Below, piece by piece: positions 5,900-6,608 of a stretch of DNA of 6,608 bases (within the stretch, counting starts at the first letter, position 1; the number at the start of each line of letters is the position of its first letter). The stretch covers positions 1-6,608 of the forward strand of contig JASHZA010000106.1 in assembly GCA_030042765.1 (NCBI GenBank), in the 5' to 3' direction. The position numbers were made by a program, and so were the translations under genes. This stretch comes from Candidatus Binataceae bacterium (GTDB lineage Bacteria > Desulfobacterota > Binatia > Binatales > Binataceae). Under the pieces are notes generated by a model. That model was given only the letters and a program-made list of their open reading frames with translations. It was not told where the DNA came from and did not search any database.

Positions 5900-6608
5900 G
5901 TGAAATTCGGGCTGTTAACCCTGTTCGACCATTACGCCGAGGACTGTTCCGAGGAGCAGTACTACAAGAACTTCTTCGACGAGGTCAGCTACGCGGAAGA
6001 GCTGGGCTTCGATACGATGTGGATTGGCGAGCATCACTTCTGCCGTTATATCTGTCCGGCGCCGCAGATCGTGGCGGCGGCGATTGCGCAGCGCACGAAG
6101 AAGATCAGGATCGGGACGGCGATCGCGCTCCTGCCGCATCACGATCCGATCCGGCTGGCGGAAGACTACGCGATGGTCGATTTGCTGAGCGGCGGACGGC
6201 TGGACCTCGGGGTGGGCCGCGGCTTTATCAAGGCCACCTACGACGGATTCAACCAGTCGATGGACGAGAGCCGCGAGCGCTTCAACGAATGCCTGGAAAT
6301 AATCGAGCGCGCGTGGACTCAGCCGAAGTTCTCCTACGAGGGGCAGTTCTACCGGGCGAAGGACGTGGCGATACTGCCGCGGCCGCTCCAGAAGCCTGCG
6401 CCACCGATCTTCATGGCGGCGGCGGTGAGCCCGGAATCGTTCGTGGCGGCGGGCGAGCGGGGCCATTCGGTGATGCTGGCGCCGTTTTTCCAGTCGCGGA
6501 ACACGCTCAAGCAGAATATCCAGCTTTACAAGGAGACCTTGCGCAAGGCGGGGCATTCGCCCGACAGCGTCGAGATCGTCAGCGGGTACCATACGTTTAT
6601 CGACGAGA
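5900..6608 (+). CDS. LLM class flavin-dependent oxidoreductase, N-terminal 236 residues (3' end outside window)
   Basis: This is a luciferase-like monooxygenase family protein, a TIM barrel that uses reduced FMN or F420 to oxidise small organic substrates. The gene runs off the right edge after 236 codons, against a family length of about 330-380. The first strand is KFGLLTLFDHY (2-12). AEELGFDTMWIGEHHF (32-47) carries the characteristic E-H-H cluster. Next come PAPQIVAAAIAQRTKKIRIG (53-72) and ALLPHHDPIRLAEDYAMVD (76-94), where the conserved basic/His-rich loop contacts the flavin. LLSGGRLDLGVGRG (95-108) is the phosphate-binding hallmark, followed by RPLQKPAPPIFMAA (161-174). The start is a GTG with AGGAGGT upstream. 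It is divergent from the amidohydrolase/VOC operon across a 200-bp spacer, so co-regulation is plausible. Whether it is FMN- or F420-dependent, and on what substrate, cannot be decided here. Confidence 0.92.
   Translation, partial: MKFGLLTLFDHYAEDCSEEQYYKNFFDEVSYAEELGFDTMWIGEHHFCRYICPAPQIVAAAIAQRTKKIRIGTAIALLPHHDPIRLAEDYAMVDLLSGGRLDLGVGRGFIKATYDGFNQSMDESRERFNECLEIIERAWTQPKFSYEGQFYRAKDVAILPRPLQKPAPPIFMAAAVSPESFVAAGERGHSVMLAPFFQSRNTLKQNIQLYKETLRKAGHSPDSVEIVSGYHTFIDE

Noticed and set aside
5915..6592. Minus-strand open frame of 225 codons
   Set aside because: It is antisense to the LLM oxidoreductase, whose motifs are unmistakable.

Overview
The window looks like a GC-rich (about 60% by eye) chromosomal stretch of a free-living bacterium. 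The genes are metabolic, tightly packed, and often preceded by good Shine-Dalgarno sites. The mix of a luciferase-like (LLM) oxidoreductase, an amidohydrolase_2 protein and a VOC protein next to housekeeping genes suits an uncultured soil or sediment lineage (deltaproteobacterial or Binatota-like). That placement is a guess from gene content; nothing in the sequence proves it. I see no RNA gene, CRISPR array, insertion sequence, integrase or phage gene.

Layout. Positions 1-1696 (minus strand) hold a two-gene serine-synthesis operon: a class V PLP aminotransferase followed 7 bp later by the N-terminal half of D-3-phosphoglycerate dehydrogenase (serA), cut by the window's left edge. A divergent spacer of about 215 bp separates it from a plus-strand GalT-type nucleotidyltransferase (1912-2943). 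A small secreted protein of unknown function (3020-3328) and a DJ-1/PfpI-family gene with a GTG start (3412-4011) follow. A convergent spacer of about 160 bp rich in inverted repeats comes next. Then an amidohydrolase_2 gene and a VOC/glyoxalase-like gene form a minus-strand operon (5699 to 4174). Across a 200-bp divergent control region lies a plus-strand LLM flavin-dependent oxidoreductase gene (5900 onward), cut by the right edge.

How the genes may work together. The serA/aminotransferase pair would carry out the oxidation and transamination steps from 3-phosphoglycerate toward serine. The amidohydrolase, VOC protein and divergent LLM oxidoreductase resemble a small catabolic locus (flavin-dependent oxidation, hydrolysis or decarboxylation, metal-dependent ring or adduct chemistry), but no substrate can be read from the sequence.

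Most notable observation. The DJ-1/PfpI gene carries a 69-bp micro-inversion at 3472-3540. Read on the minus strand, this stretch encodes the segment that family members normally have just before the 'DILVIPGG' strand. Read in the gene's own frame, it gives an unrelated peptide. About 14-16 further residues are missing at the left junction. The frame is intact, so the lesion is invisible to ORF callers. It may be a cryptic pseudogene, a real structural variant or an assembly artefact.
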